NCBI GenBank assembly: GCA_963849885.1
Contig: CAWKIV010000006.1
Location: 310,001-374,000, forward strand
Source of the DNA: CADCTP01 sp963849885
Lineage (GTDB): Bacteria; Actinomycetota; Actinomycetes; Mycobacteriales; CADCTP01
DNA: 64,000 nt
Reading direction: 5' to 3'
In this document: positions 1 to 7,336 of the stretch, one piece after another
How positions within the stretch are numbered: position 1 is the stretch's first letter
Layout: each line of letters opens with the position of its first letter
Translations under genes and position numbers: made by a program
Notes under the pieces: model-generated
Told to the model about the DNA's origin: nothing
The model's database searches: none
The model's input: only the letters and a program-made list of their open reading frames with translations

Positions 1-657
1 GCGGCGCTGCTGCCGGACAACGTGGCCGACTTCGGTGCCGGGCTCGGGCGGCCGGCGGACGAGGTGCGGCTGTTCCTGGCGCTGCGCGAGGCGGCGTACC
101 ACCGGCTCTTCGGGCACGTGCCGTGGCTGCGGCAGGGGCTCTTCGACGCCGTGGAGGCGTACGCGCGGGGAATCAAGGTGGACAAGGACGCCATCGAGCG
201 GGCCATGTCCGAGGTCGACCCGCAGGACCCGGAGAGCATGCAGCGGGCGCTGGAGGGCGGGCTGTTCGAGCCGTCGGTGACGCCCGAGCAGCAGACCGCG
301 CTGGCCCGGCTGGAGACGCTGCTCGCGCTGGTCGAGGGCTGGGTGGACGACGTGGTCGCGACCGCGGCGGCGGACCGGCTGCCGGGCGCGGAGGCGCTGC
401 GGGAGACGCTGCGCCGGCGGCGGGCCACCGGCGGGCCGGCCGAGCAGATCTTCGCCACCCTGGTCGGGCTCGAGCTGCGCCCGCGGCGGCTGCGGGAGGC
501 GGCGACGCTGTGGCGCACGCTGCGCGAGCGGCGCGGCACCGCCGGCCGGGACGAGGTGTGGAAGCACCCCGACCTGCTGCCGAGCGCCGACGACCTGGAC
601 GACCCGGAGGGCTTCGTCCGGCGCGGCGACGAGGGCGACGAGGCGCTCCGGGGCTGA
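1..657 (+). CDS. DUF2342-type zinc-dependent metalloprotease, C-terminal part (cut by window edge)
   Basis: The frame is open from base 1, so the gene begins upstream of the window; about 218 codons are visible. The sequence LREAAYHRLFGHVPWL and the ending WKHPDLLPSADDLDDPEGF are characteristic of the actinobacterial DUF2342 family, annotated as zinc-dependent metalloprotease or putative hydrolase. The HEXXH-type zinc site of the family would lie in the missing N-terminal part or was not recognised here. The GTG at 22 is an internal codon, not a start. The position next to a YgjP-like peptidase and upstream of the ABC1 kinase matches the Rv3195 neighbourhood of mycobacteria. The substrate is unknown. 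Confidence 0.75.
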   Translation, partial: AALLPDNVADFGAGLGRPADEVRLFLALREAAYHRLFGHVPWLRQGLFDAVEAYARGIKVDKDAIERAMSEVDPQDPESMQRALEGGLFEPSVTPEQQTALARLETLLALVEGWVDDVVATAAADRLPGAEALRETLRRRRATGGPAEQIFATLVGLELRPRRLREAATLWRTLRERRGTAGRDEVWKHPDLLPSADDLDDPEGFVRRGDEGDEALRG

Positions 658-674
658 GCCGGGACTCATCCGCG

Positions 675-1283
675 TCAGCTGCTCAGCAGCGCGCGGGTGG
701 TCTCCCAGCCCTCCAGGCCCGGGTCGAGGCCGGCCAGGTCGCCCGGCGTGCGCAACCGGTGCCAGCCCTGGGCGACCGCGAGGTCCCGGCGGGCCGGAGC
801 GGCGGCGCGCAGGCGCTCCACCGCATCCGGCGTGTCCAGGGTGAGGCCGGCCGGCAGCCAGCCGGGCGCGGGCAGCCGGGCGGCGAGCACCACCAGGCCG
901 CCACCCGCCGCCGGCACCGCGGCCACGCTCGCGCCGGTCAGCCGGGAGAACGGCTTGGCCACCAGCAGGCCGGGCAGGTCCGGGGCGTCCGCGGCGACCA
1001 GCGCGGCCTCGTCGTAGCCGCGGGCGGCGAGCGCGGCGAAGACCTCGATCGGGCTGGCCAGCACGGTCTCCAGCACCGGCGTGCCCGGCCAGACCACGTC
1101 CTCGGCGTCGGCGACGCGGTCGGCCGCCGCGGCGACCACCGGCTCCAGCCCGGGCAGCCCGACGAGCAGGTCGGCGATGTCCTCGGCCAGCGCCCGGGCG
1201 AACGCGTCCGGCGCCACCCCCGGCGGGCACGCGCCGGCGGCCGGCGGCCCGGCCAGCAGCAGCACCGCGGCCCGCCGCGTCAC
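675..1283 (-). CDS. Nucleotidyltransferase-like protein (DUF2064/CofC-like fold, tentative)
   Basis: This is a 202-aa protein with a GTG start. The opening RRAAVLLLAGPPAAG and the motif LVAADAPDLPGLL (about residues 95-107) resemble the metal-binding Asp-x-Pro region of MobA/CofC/DUF2064 nucleotide-diphospho-sugar transferases. The canonical GxxGTRMG nucleotide loop is not visible, so activity is doubtful. It starts 10 nt after the stop of the YgjP-like peptidase gene on the same strand and is probably co-transcribed with it. It converges with the metalloprotease gene, with 17 nt between the two stops. The function is unknown; the fold assignment is an inference from short motifs. Confidence 0.5.
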   Translation of the reverse strand: MTRRAAVLLLAGPPAAGACPPGVAPDAFARALAEDIADLLVGLPGLEPVVAAAADRVADAEDVVWPGTPVLETVLASPIEVFAALAARGYDEAALVAADAPDLPGLLVAKPFSRLTGASVAAVPAAGGGLVVLAARLPAPGWLPAGLTLDTPDAVERLRAAAPARRDLAVAQGWHRLRTPGDLAGLDPGLEGWETTRALLSS

Positions 1284-1293
1284 CCGGCCACGC

Positions 1294-1890
1294 TCATCCG
1301 GACGCCACGCCGGGATCGACCTCGGCCGGCGGCTCGTCCGTGGCCCCGGACCACTCCAGCCGGGCCGCCGCGGCGACGCCCTCCAGGTAGCCGCGGGCCC
1401 GGTCGGCCCGCGGGTAGCGCCCGACCAGCTCCCAGAAGTCCGCGCCGTGCCCGGGCACCAGCAGGTGGGCCAGCTCGTGCACCAGCACGTAGTCCAGCAC
1501 CCAGCCCGGCATCTCGCGCAGCCGCTCGGACACCCGGATGCTCCCGTCGGCGGGCGTGCAGGACCCCCACCGGGCGGCCATGTTGGACACCCAGCGGACG
1601 CTCTCCGGCCGGGCCCGGCCGTCCAGCACGGTGGCCGCGAGGTGCCGGGCCCGGCCGAGCAGCGCCTCGTCGCTGCGCCGCGGCCCGCGCTGCCGGCGCT
1701 GGTCGCGCGCCTGCAGCCGGGCCAGCATCTCGGCCACCCAGCGCCGCTCCTCCGCCTTGCTGAACCGGGCCGGGATCAGCACCACGGTGACGTCGCCGTC
1801 ACGATATGCCGAGACGGTGCGCCGGCGCCGCGCACTCCGTCGCACCTCGACAGCAGGCGCGGCCCGGTCGACGAGAGGCGGACGGGCCAC
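1294..1890 (-). CDS. M48-family / YgjP-like (DUF45) metallopeptidase
   Basis: A 198-aa protein carries the zinc motif HELAHLLVPGHGADFW, with HExxH and a downstream His typical of the YgjP/DUF45 group. Members of this group are annotated as M48-like metallopeptidases or UTP pyrophosphatases. The frame extends upstream to 1962, but GTG 1890 is preferred. A TACCGT -10-like hexamer (1902-1897) sits exactly 6 nt upstream of it, the geometry of a leaderless transcript, and no Shine-Dalgarno sequence is visible. The protein is cytoplasmic with no signal peptide. It lies immediately upstream of the nucleotidyltransferase-like gene. Confidence 0.8.
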   Translation of the reverse strand: MARPPLVDRAAPAVEVRRSARRRRTVSAYRDGDVTVVLIPARFSKAEERRWVAEMLARLQARDQRRQRGPRRSDEALLGRARHLAATVLDGRARPESVRWVSNMAARWGSCTPADGSIRVSERLREMPGWVLDYVLVHELAHLLVPGHGADFWELVGRYPRADRARGYLEGVAAAARLEWSGATDEPPAEVDPGVASG

Positions 1891-2097
1891 GACTGAACGG
1901 TAGCGGCCCGGACCGACGATTTCGCCGCGTGATTTCTGTGCTCCACACCCGGTGGACACCATCGGCGCTGGTCAGCCGCCCGGACGAGCGTCACTCACCG
2001 AGCGTGTCCACACCCCGTCCCCCATTGGTCCACAAGGACACCCCGCTGCGTCCCCAGGTCGTCCCCAGGTTTATCCACAGGGTGTGCACGTGGATCG

Positions 2098-2126
2098 TTG
2101 ACCCGCTGGTGGCACCGGTTTAGCGT
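2098..2126 (+). promoter_or_regulatory. Sigma-70-type promoter for a candidate small RNA
   Basis: TTGACC (2098-2103) and TAGCGT (2121-2126) are separated by 17 nt, close to the housekeeping promoter consensus. The predicted start is near 2133, just before a long nested hairpin. No ORF with a ribosome binding site follows, and both flanking genes are on the opposite strand. Confidence 0.5.
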
Positions 2127-2132
2127 GCTCGC

Positions 2133-2301
2133 CAACGGAGCCCCCGGCCTCCGGTCGGACCGCCCGTTAGGGGAAGGCGAGCGGTCCGACCAAACGAGAC
2201 CGGGGGCTGCGTGCTGCGTGGCCCCGCTTCCGGGGCGCCGGCGCGGCCTTGTCCCGCCGCCCGGCCGCCCGCCGGTCCGGCCCCCTCTCGGACCGGCGGG
2301 C
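2133..2301 (+). ncRNA. Candidate structured small RNA
   Basis: The predicted transcript begins with a nested hairpin. The outer stem AGCCCCCGG (2139-2147) pairs with CCGGGGGCT (2200-2208), and the inner stem GGTCGGACCGC (2153-2163) pairs with GCGGTCCGACC (2181-2191). A second hairpin, GCCCCG-CTTC-CGGGGC, lies at 2221-2236. The unit ends in a perfect 13-bp stem at 2267-2301. The 498-bp gap between the YgjP-like and crotonase genes holds no convincing coding sequence. I do not recognise an Rfam family. The structure and promoter are seen directly; transcription is inferred. Confidence 0.4.
2267..2301. terminator. Perfect 13-bp hairpin, likely bidirectional terminator
   Basis: GCCCGCCGGTCCG (2267-2279) pairs perfectly with CGGACCGGCGGGC (2289-2301) around a 9-nt loop. 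It lies downstream of the stop of the crotonase gene on the minus strand and at the end of the candidate small RNA on the plus strand. There is no long T-tract, as is common for actinomycete terminators. Confidence 0.55.
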
Positions 2302-2304
2302 GGT

Positions 2305-2354
2305 CACCGGCCCTGTCGCACCGGCGGCACGGCCACCGGCCCTGTCGCACCGGC
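2305..2354. repeat. Two 21-bp direct repeats
   Basis: CACCGGCCCTGTCGCACCGGC occurs at 2305-2325 and again identically at 2334-2354, with starts 29 bp apart, in the non-coding stretch downstream of the crotonase gene. No function is apparent. Confidence 0.7.
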
Positions 2355-2388
2355 AGGACGCCCCACCGGCTGGCCTGCCCGCGGGCGG

Positions 2389-3174
2389 TCACCGCCCGGT
2401 GAAGCGCGCCGGCCGGCGCTCCCGCTGCGCCCGTACGCCCTCGCGCGCGTCCTCGCTGGCCATGGTGACCGGCTGCGCGACGCTCTCCCAGTCCAGCGCC
2501 GCGTCGAAGCTGGCCTGCCCGCCGGCGGCCAGCGCCCGCTTGGTCAGCCGGGTCGCCACCGGCGCCCGGGACGCGATCGTCCGGGCCACCCCGAGCACCT
2601 CGTCCAGGAACGTCTCGGCCGGGAACGTGCCGTTGACCAGGCCGATCCCGACCGCGTCGGCGCCGGTCACGGCCCGGCCGGTGAGCAGCAGGTCGCGCGC
2701 CGCGGCCAGCCCGACCACCTCCGGCAGCAGCCAGGTGGTGGCCATCCCGGGGTGGATGCCGAGCGCGGTGAACGGCGCCGACAGCCGGGCGGTGGGCACC
2801 GCGTAGCGCAGGTCGCAGGCGAGCGCCAGGGCCAGCCCGGCGCCGACGGCCGGACCGTTGACCGCGGCGATGGTCGGCACCTCGAGGTCCCGGACGGCCA
2901 GCCAGGTCCGGTAGAACGGCAGCATCCGGGCCCGGACCTCGTCCACCCCGAGCTGGCCGCCCTGCTCCAGCCAGGACAGGTCGCCGCCGGCGCTGAAGGC
3001 GCTGCCCGCGCCGGTGACCACGACGCACCGGACGTCGGGGTCGGCGGCCACCGCCGGGATGGCCGCCGCCCACGCCGCGGTGAGCTCCGGTGTCATCGCA
3101 TTGCGACGCTCCGGCAGGTCCAGGGTGAGCACGACGACACCGTCGTCGGTCCGGTCGGTGCGCAGCGGGGTCAC
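2389..3174 (-). CDS. Enoyl-CoA hydratase/isomerase (crotonase) family protein lacking the usual catalytic glutamates
   Basis: A 261-aa crotonase-fold protein acting presumably on an acyl-CoA. Family hallmarks are NAMTPELTAAW (25-35), the first oxyanion-hole segment GAGSAFSAGGDL (55-66) and the second segment AAVNGPAVGAGLALALACD (103-121). The two glutamates used by classical hydratases (E144 and E164 of rat mitochondrial hydratase) align with A115 and F135 here, so simple enoyl-CoA hydration is unlikely. An isomerase, hydrolase or other crotonase reaction is possible. The gene stands alone, followed by a hairpin terminator. It diverges from the small zinc-ribbon gene. Confidence 0.85.
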   Translation of the reverse strand: MTPLRTDRTDDGVVVLTLDLPERRNAMTPELTAAWAAAIPAVAADPDVRCVVVTGAGSAFSAGGDLSWLEQGGQLGVDEVRARMLPFYRTWLAVRDLEVPTIAAVNGPAVGAGLALALACDLRYAVPTARLSAPFTALGIHPGMATTWLLPEVVGLAAARDLLLTGRAVTGADAVGIGLVNGTFPAETFLDEVLGVARTIASRAPVATRLTKRALAAGGQASFDAALDWESVAQPVTMASEDAREGVRAQRERRPARFTGR

Positions 3175-3318
3175 ATCCTGGGAGGCTACCGACCGGTTCG
3201 TTCGGCGCAGTGACCACGGTCACCCCACCGGGGCGCTCACGGATACGCAGGCGTGGGGCGGGTACGGTGACGCGGCTCCCCGCGAACCGCCCGGGGGGAC
3301 GGAGACGAGGAGGGCGAC

Positions 3319-3471
3319 GTGGCCGACACCTACAACGGCTACTGCGTGAAGTGCAGGGAGAAGCGCGACTTCGAGGGCGAGGTCTCGGTCAGCGACTCGG
3401 GACGCCGCATGGCCAAGGGCAAGTGCCCGGTCTGCGGGACCACGATGAACCGCATCCTCGGTAAGGCCTGA
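3319..3471 (+). CDS. DUF5679 small zinc-ribbon protein
   Basis: A 50-aa protein starting VADTYNGYCVKCREKRDFEG and ending CPVCGTTMNRILGKA. Two CxxC pairs (CVKC at 9-12 and CPVC at 36-39) form a rubredoxin-like zinc ribbon. The GTG start is supported by AGGAGG (3308-3313) 5 nt upstream. The family is short and conserved across Actinobacteria without known function. A perfect hairpin terminator follows, so it is probably a single-gene transcript. The lysine and arginine content and the zinc ribbon suggest nucleic-acid or protein binding, but this is inference. Confidence 0.85.
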   Translation: MADTYNGYCVKCREKRDFEGEVSVSDSGRRMAKGKCPVCGTTMNRILGKA

Positions 3472-3494
3472 CGCCGGGATCTCTGCTCGGCACG

Positions 3495-3526
3495 GAGGGG
3501 GTGACCCGCACGGGTCACCCCCTCCT
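3495..3526 (+). terminator. Perfect 14-bp stem-loop terminator after the DUF5679 gene
   Basis: GGAGGGGGTGACCC (3495-3508) pairs perfectly with GGGTCACCCCCTCC (3513-3526) around a GCAC tetraloop, 23 nt after the DUF5679 stop codon. Confidence 0.8.
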
Positions 3527-3711
3527 GCTGTCCCCGCCCGCGTTCCTGGCTCGGTGCCGGGTCAGCGCCGCGGGGTCGGGCCGCTGGTGCTTGTCAAGGG
3601 TGGCGGGCGGCCTGTGGATGCGGCACCGGGCTGTGGACGGCCCGGAGCAGCCGGTCGGGTCCCGGTGGCAGGCTCGCAGGGCCGTCAGCCGAGATCCCCG
3701 GGGGGCCCGCC

Positions 3712-4875
3712 GTGAGTGCCGTGCCGAGACCAGCCGCACCCGTCCGCCTCGCCGCGGTGCGGGCCCGCGCCGCGCCGCGCGGGTCGCTGCGGCCGCTGCT
3801 GCCCGCCGCCCTGCGCCCGGTGTGGCGGGCCGACGGCGAGCTCCAGCTGGGGCTCGATCCGGACCGCGCCGTCGTGGTCGACGGGATCGACGAGGCGACC
3901 GCGCGGGTGCTGCTCGGCCTGGACGGCAGCCGGACCGAGGCCGAGGTGCTCACCGCGGCCGGCGGGGCCGGCGTGGACCCGGGCGTGCTCGGCGGCCTGC
4001 TGTCCGACCTGCGCGACGCCGGCGTGCTGGCCGAGGCGGGCCGCGGCGCCGTGGCCCGGCCGGCGGAGCCGGCGCCGCCGGCGGGCTCGGCGGCGGCCGC
4101 CCGCGCCTTCGGTGCGCCCGGCGCGGCCGGCCGCCTCGGCCCCGACCTGGCCTCGCTGTCCCTGCTCGGGCCGCCCCGGTCCCCGCTGGAGCTGCTCCGC
4201 CGGCGGCGCGCCGCCACCGTGGTGGTGCACGGCGCCGGCCGGATCGGGATGAGCGTCGCGACGCTGCTGGCCGCGGCCGGCGTCGGCCGGGTGCACGTCG
4301 CCGACCGGGGGCCGGTGCGGCCGGGTGACGTGGCCCCGGCCGGCGTCCCGGCCGCGGACGTGGACCGCACCCGGTCCGGTGCCGCCGCGTCGGCGCTGCA
4401 CCGGGTGGCGCCGGAGGTGCAGTCCGGGCCGCCGCCGCCCGGCCGCCGCCCCGACCTGGTGGTGCTGCCGACGGCCGAGCCGGTGGACACCACCCTGCGC
4501 GGCGTCCTCACCGCCGGCGGCGTGCCACACCTGGTGGTCGGCGTCCGGGAGACCACCGCGGTGGCCGGCCCGCTGGTGCTGCCCGGGCTGACCGGCTGCC
4601 TGCGCTGCGCCGACCTGCACCGCACCGACCGGGACCCGGCCTGGCCGGTGGTGGCCGCCCAGCTGGCCGGCGTGCGACGCCGGCGGGACGAGCCGTGCGA
4701 CGTCGTGCTGGCCACCGTGGCCGCCGGCGTCGCGGCGCTGCAGTGCCTGGCCCACCTCGACGGCCGCCCGGTGGCCGCGGCCGGCGCGAGCCTGGAGCTG
4801 GCGCTGCCGGACTGGCGGCTGCGCCGCCGCGGCTGGCCGCCGCACCCGCGCTGCGACTGCGGAGCGGCGCCATGA
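3712..4875 (+). CDS. ThiF/E1-like protein with an N-terminal RRE-like domain
   Basis: A 387-aa protein. Residues 38-110 (GELQLGLDPDRAVVVDGIDE onward, ending LLSDLRDAGVLA) look like the winged-helix leader-peptide-binding (RRE) domain that precedes ThiF-like domains in TOMM proteins. Residues 168-200 form a Rossmann nucleotide loop (VVHGAGRIGMSVATLLAAAG), as in ThiF/MoeB/E1 enzymes. Cysteines CLRC (296-299) and CDC (381-383) probably bind zinc. No YcaO cyclodehydratase or precursor peptide is adjacent. The gene ends 47 nt before the ABC1 kinase gene on the same strand. The biochemical role is unknown. Confidence 0.7.
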   Translation: MSAVPRPAAPVRLAAVRARAAPRGSLRPLLPAALRPVWRADGELQLGLDPDRAVVVDGIDEATARVLLGLDGSRTEAEVLTAAGGAGVDPGVLGGLLSDLRDAGVLAEAGRGAVARPAEPAPPAGSAAAARAFGAPGAAGRLGPDLASLSLLGPPRSPLELLRRRRAATVVVHGAGRIGMSVATLLAAAGVGRVHVADRGPVRPGDVAPAGVPAADVDRTRSGAAASALHRVAPEVQSGPPPPGRRPDLVVLPTAEPVDTTLRGVLTAGGVPHLVVGVRETTAVAGPLVLPGLTGCLRCADLHRTDRDPAWPVVAAQLAGVRRRRDEPCDVVLATVAAGVAALQCLAHLDGRPVAAAGASLELALPDWRLRRRGWPPHPRCDCGAAP

Positions 4876-4922
4876 TGGGGGCGGAGCGCGCGGGAACCGG
4901 CCGGACCAGGGAGAATGGTGGC

Positions 4923-6233
4923 GTGACGGACATCCCGCGACGCACGGTCAGCCGGACCGCCCGACTGGCGTCGCTGCCGCTCGGGGTGGCCGGCCGGGCG
5001 ACGCTGGGGCTCGGCAAGCGGCTCGGCGGGCGATCGGCCGACGAGGTCACCGAGGAGCTGCAGCGGCGCACCGCGGAGCAGCTGTTCGCGGTGCTCGGCC
5101 AGCTCAAGGGCGGCGCGATGAAGTTCGGGCAGGCGCTGTCCGTCTTCGAGGCGGCGTTCCCCGAGGAGATGGCCGCGCCCTACCGGGAGGCGCTGACCAA
5201 GCTGCAGGAGGGTGCGCCGCCGATGCCGGCGCAGACCGTGCACCAGGTGCTGGCCCGGCAGCTCGGCCGGGACTGGCGGCGCCGGTTCGCCGACTTCGAC
5301 GAGCAGCCGGCCGCGGCCGCCAGCATCGGTCAGGTGCACCGGGCGACCTGGGCGGACGGGCGGCCGGTCGCGGTCAAGGTGCAATACCCGGGAGCCGGAC
5401 CGGCGCTGATGGCGGACCTGACCCAGCTGTCGCGGTTCGCCCGGATGTTCTCGGCGCTGTCCCCCGGCCTGGACGTCAAGCCGCTGCTGGCCGAGCTGCG
5501 GGCCCGGATCGTCGAGGAGCTGGACTACAGCCTGGAGGCGGACGCGCAGCGCGGCTTCGCCTCGGCGTACGAGGACGATCCGGAGGTGCTGGTGCCCCGG
5601 GTGGTCGCCAGCGCCCCGCAGGTGCTGGTCAGCGAGTGGATCGACGGGATCCCGCTGGCCCGGATCATCGCCACCGGCGACCAGGCCCAGCGCGACCGCG
5701 CCGGCTACCTGCTGGCGCTGCTGCACTTCTCGGCGCCGCAGCGGGCCGGCCTGCTGCACGCCGACCCGCACCCGGGCAACTTCCGGCTGCTGCCGGACGG
5801 GCGGCTCGGGGTGATCGACTTCGGCGCGGTGGCCCGGTTGCCGGACGGGCTGCCCGAGCCGATCGGCCGGCTGGTGCGGCTGGCGCTGGAGGAGGACGCG
5901 GAGGCGGTGCTGGCCGGCCTGCGGCAGGAGGGCTTCGTGCGTCCGGACCTGCCGGTGGACGCCGACCGGGTGCTGGCCTACCTGCGGCCGATGCTGGAGC
6001 CGCTGGCCCGGGACACGTTCCGGTTCACCCGGGCGTGGATGCGCCGGGAGGCCGCCCGGGTGGCCGACCCGCGCAACGAGGCGGCCCAGGTCGGCCGCCA
6101 GCTCAACCTGCCACCGTCCTACCTGCTGATCCACCGGGTGACGATCGGCTCGATCGGGGTGCTCTGCCAGCTCGACGCGGAGGCGCCGTACAGGGTGATC
6201 GTGGAGCGCTGGCAACCCGGCTTCGCCAAGTAG
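4923..6233 (+). CDS. ABC1/AarF/UbiB atypical kinase family protein
   Basis: A 436-aa protein of the UbiB/ADCK family, homologous by synteny to Rv3197. The family-specific KxGQ motif (KFGQ, 67-70) replaces the usual P-loop. It is followed by the A-rich loop AAASIGQVHRA (131-141), the nucleotide-contacting Lys in VAVKVQYPG (K152), the catalytic loop LLHADPHPGN (277-286) and IDFG (298-301). In other organisms the family supports quinone or isoprenoid-lipid metabolism; in mycobacteria the homologue lies upstream of whiB7, as here. The GTG 4923 start is chosen at the first conserved residues; GAGAAT lies 6 nt upstream and could be a -10 box. It converges on the whiB7 operon. Confidence 0.9.
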   Translation: MTDIPRRTVSRTARLASLPLGVAGRATLGLGKRLGGRSADEVTEELQRRTAEQLFAVLGQLKGGAMKFGQALSVFEAAFPEEMAAPYREALTKLQEGAPPMPAQTVHQVLARQLGRDWRRRFADFDEQPAAAASIGQVHRATWADGRPVAVKVQYPGAGPALMADLTQLSRFARMFSALSPGLDVKPLLAELRARIVEELDYSLEADAQRGFASAYEDDPEVLVPRVVASAPQVLVSEWIDGIPLARIIATGDQAQRDRAGYLLALLHFSAPQRAGLLHADPHPGNFRLLPDGRLGVIDFGAVARLPDGLPEPIGRLVRLALEEDAEAVLAGLRQEGFVRPDLPVDADRVLAYLRPMLEPLARDTFRFTRAWMRREAARVADPRNEAAQVGRQLNLPPSYLLIHRVTIGSIGVLCQLDAEAPYRVIVERWQPGFAK

Positions 6234-6244
6234 CCCGGCATGGG

Positions 6245-6281
6245 CGGAGCCGCCCGCCCCGGGGTGGGGCGGGCGGCTCCG
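6245..6281. terminator. Perfect 16-bp hairpin between convergent genes
   Basis: CGGAGCCGCCCGCCCC (6245-6260) pairs with GGGGCGGGCGGCTCCG (6266-6281) across a 5-nt loop. It lies between the ABC1 kinase stop and the stop of the gene following whiB7, so it probably serves both strands. Confidence 0.8.
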
Positions 6282-6299
6282 TTGGTGGGCCGTGCCGGG

Positions 6300-6569
6300 T
6301 CAGAGCGCGGCAGCGGCGAGGTGGGCACGCCGGTCGGCGTGCTCGGCCCGGCGCCGCCACCGGCGGGCGGCGGACACCCGGGATACGAGGCGCTCGCGGG
6401 CGGCATACGCCTCCCGCTCGCGCATTCGCGCACGGGCGAGCTCTTCGTTGAGCAGCAACATCGCGGAACTCCTGACGCTGGGCGCGAGCGGGCGGGCGCC
6501 TACTCGCAGGGCTGGCTGGACGACCGGCGCGACGGCGCCGGCGGGACGACCGGTCCGGGAACGGCTCAT
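6300..6569 (-). CDS. Conserved-position small basic protein downstream of whiB7
   Basis: An 89-aa Arg-rich protein with a central helical stretch (SAMLLLNEELARARMREREA, 35-54). ATG 6569 overlaps the whiB7 stop as ATGA, and AAGGAGG lies 7 nt upstream within the end of whiB7, so translation is coupled to whiB7. No domain is recognised. The composition suggests a soluble, probably alpha-helical, nucleic-acid-binding or regulatory protein, but nothing in the sequence proves this. It is likely co-induced with whiB7 by ribosome-targeting antibiotics. Confidence 0.6.
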   Translation of the reverse strand: MSRSRTGRPAGAVAPVVQPALRVGARPLAPSVRSSAMLLLNEELARARMREREAYAARERLVSRVSAARRWRRRAEHADRRAHLAAAAL

Positions 6570-6889
6570 GCGGCGACCTCCTTGCGGGGGCGGCCACGCG
6601 GCCGCTTCCGCGGGATGACGACACCGCGCTCGAAGATCTCGCCACCCCAGACGCCCCACGGCTCGTGCCGCTCGAGCGCGCCGGTCAGGCACGCCCGGCG
6701 GACCGGGCAGTCGAGGCAGTGGGACTTGGCGAGCTCGAGGTCCGCCGGGGTCTCGGCGAACCAGAGCTCGGGGTCCTGGACTCGGCAGGGCAGCTCCACT
6801 CCCGCGCGCTCGGCCTCGAACGGGTCGAGGTCGAGCAGCGCGAGCGTGGTCGGCGCCGCGACGAGCACCCCTTCGGTCGGGGTACGCAC
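6566..6889 (-). CDS. whiB7: WhiB7 transcription factor (antibiotic-resistance regulator)
   Basis: A 107-aa iron-sulfur transcription factor. Four cysteines (C35, C58, C61, C67) bind the 4Fe-4S cluster, EPWGVWGGE (76-84) contacts the principal sigma factor, and the C-terminal AT-hook KRPRGRPRK (95-103) is the hallmark that separates WhiB7 from other Wbl proteins. WhiB7 activates intrinsic resistance genes in response to translation stress. GTG 6889 is chosen because AGGAGG (6903-6898) lies 8 nt upstream. An in-frame ATG further upstream lies inside the attenuator hairpin and is unlikely to be used. Expression is predicted to depend on the leader ORF and terminator just upstream. Confidence 0.93.
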   Translation of the reverse strand: MRTPTEGVLVAAPTTLALLDLDPFEAERAGVELPCRVQDPELWFAETPADLELAKSHCLDCPVRRACLTGALERHEPWGVWGGEIFERGVVIPRKRPRGRPRKEVAA

Positions 6890-6933
6890 CGGGCTCACCT
6901 CCTGGGCTTGTCGGTCGGACGGTGGACGGAGGG

Positions 6934-7041
6934 CGTAAAACACTGAGGCCGCGGATCCCATGTGCTGGGATTCCGCGGCCTCGGAGGTGAGCCGGTCTAG
7001 GTGTGTCAACACCTGACAGGCCCCCTGCGAGGCGGAATCCC
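6934..7041 (-). promoter_or_regulatory. whiB7 leader attenuator: terminator and competing antiterminator
   Basis: On the whiB7 sense strand GAGGCCGCGGA-TCCCA pairs with TGGGA-TCCGCGGCCTC (6982-6945, one bulge, 5-nt loop) and is followed by AGTGTTTTAC, an intrinsic terminator 55 nt before the whiB7 start. Upstream, GGGATTCCGC (7041-7032) is perfectly complementary to GCGGAATCCC (6976-6967) of the terminator's 5' arm; adjacent CTC/GAG extends the pairing. The two structures are mutually exclusive. The antiterminator segment lies inside the last codons of the leader ORF, so ribosome position would decide between them. The structure is seen in sequence; the mechanism is inferred from known whiB7 attenuation. 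Confidence 0.8.
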
Positions 7042-7269
7042 GGGGTCGGTAGCGATCCGGATGCGGACGACACCGATCCCCTGGAGCTGGTCCGCCCCCA
7101 TACCGGCGCCGGCGACACCGACAGGCGTGCCGAAGCCGACGAAGGGCAGACCGGTCCCCTTGACCGTCTGGACGGGCGGGACCGTGCGCCGCGCAACGGC
7201 GGCCTCCTCGGTCCGGCTGAGGCCCAGGACAGAGGAGGTCGCCGCGCCGATCGTCATGTAGTCGTTCAC
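7006..7269 (-). CDS. whiB7 leader ORF (87 codons), probable regulatory uORF
   Basis: GTG 7269 is preceded by AGGAGGGAGG (7287-7278) with an 8-nt spacer, a very strong ribosome binding site. The first 70 or so codons use G/C in third position almost throughout, as in real genes; the last ten codons (containing the antiterminator segment) relax to GCT, ATT, CCT and TGT. The product is Gly/Val-rich with no recognised domain. The TGA at 7008-7006 is 23 nt before the whiB7 terminator stem. Known whiB7 uORFs are short, so an 87-codon one is unusual. It may act purely in cis, encode a functional peptide, or both. Confidence 0.65.
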   Translation of the reverse strand: MNDYMTIGAATSSVLGLSRTEEAAVARRTVPPVQTVKGTGLPFVGFGTPVGVAGAGMGADQLQGIGVVRIRIATDPGIPPRRGPVRC

Positions 7270-7336
7270 CGCGGTCACCTCCCTCCTGGCGGGCGCGGAC
7301 GTCGCTCGAGAGCACGCCGCGCGGTTGGTTGTCCGG

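Noticed and set aside
2071..2079. TTATCCACA, a perfect DnaA-box-like 9-mer, with further TCCACA words nearby (2008, 2030) and TTGTCCACA at about 41363
   Set aside because: Isolated boxes without an AT-rich unwinding region or dnaA/dnaN neighbours; not an origin.
2098..3213. Long plus-strand ORF over the crotonase gene
   Set aside because: Antisense shadow of a GC-rich gene; Arg/Gly/Pro-rich composition and no ribosome binding site.
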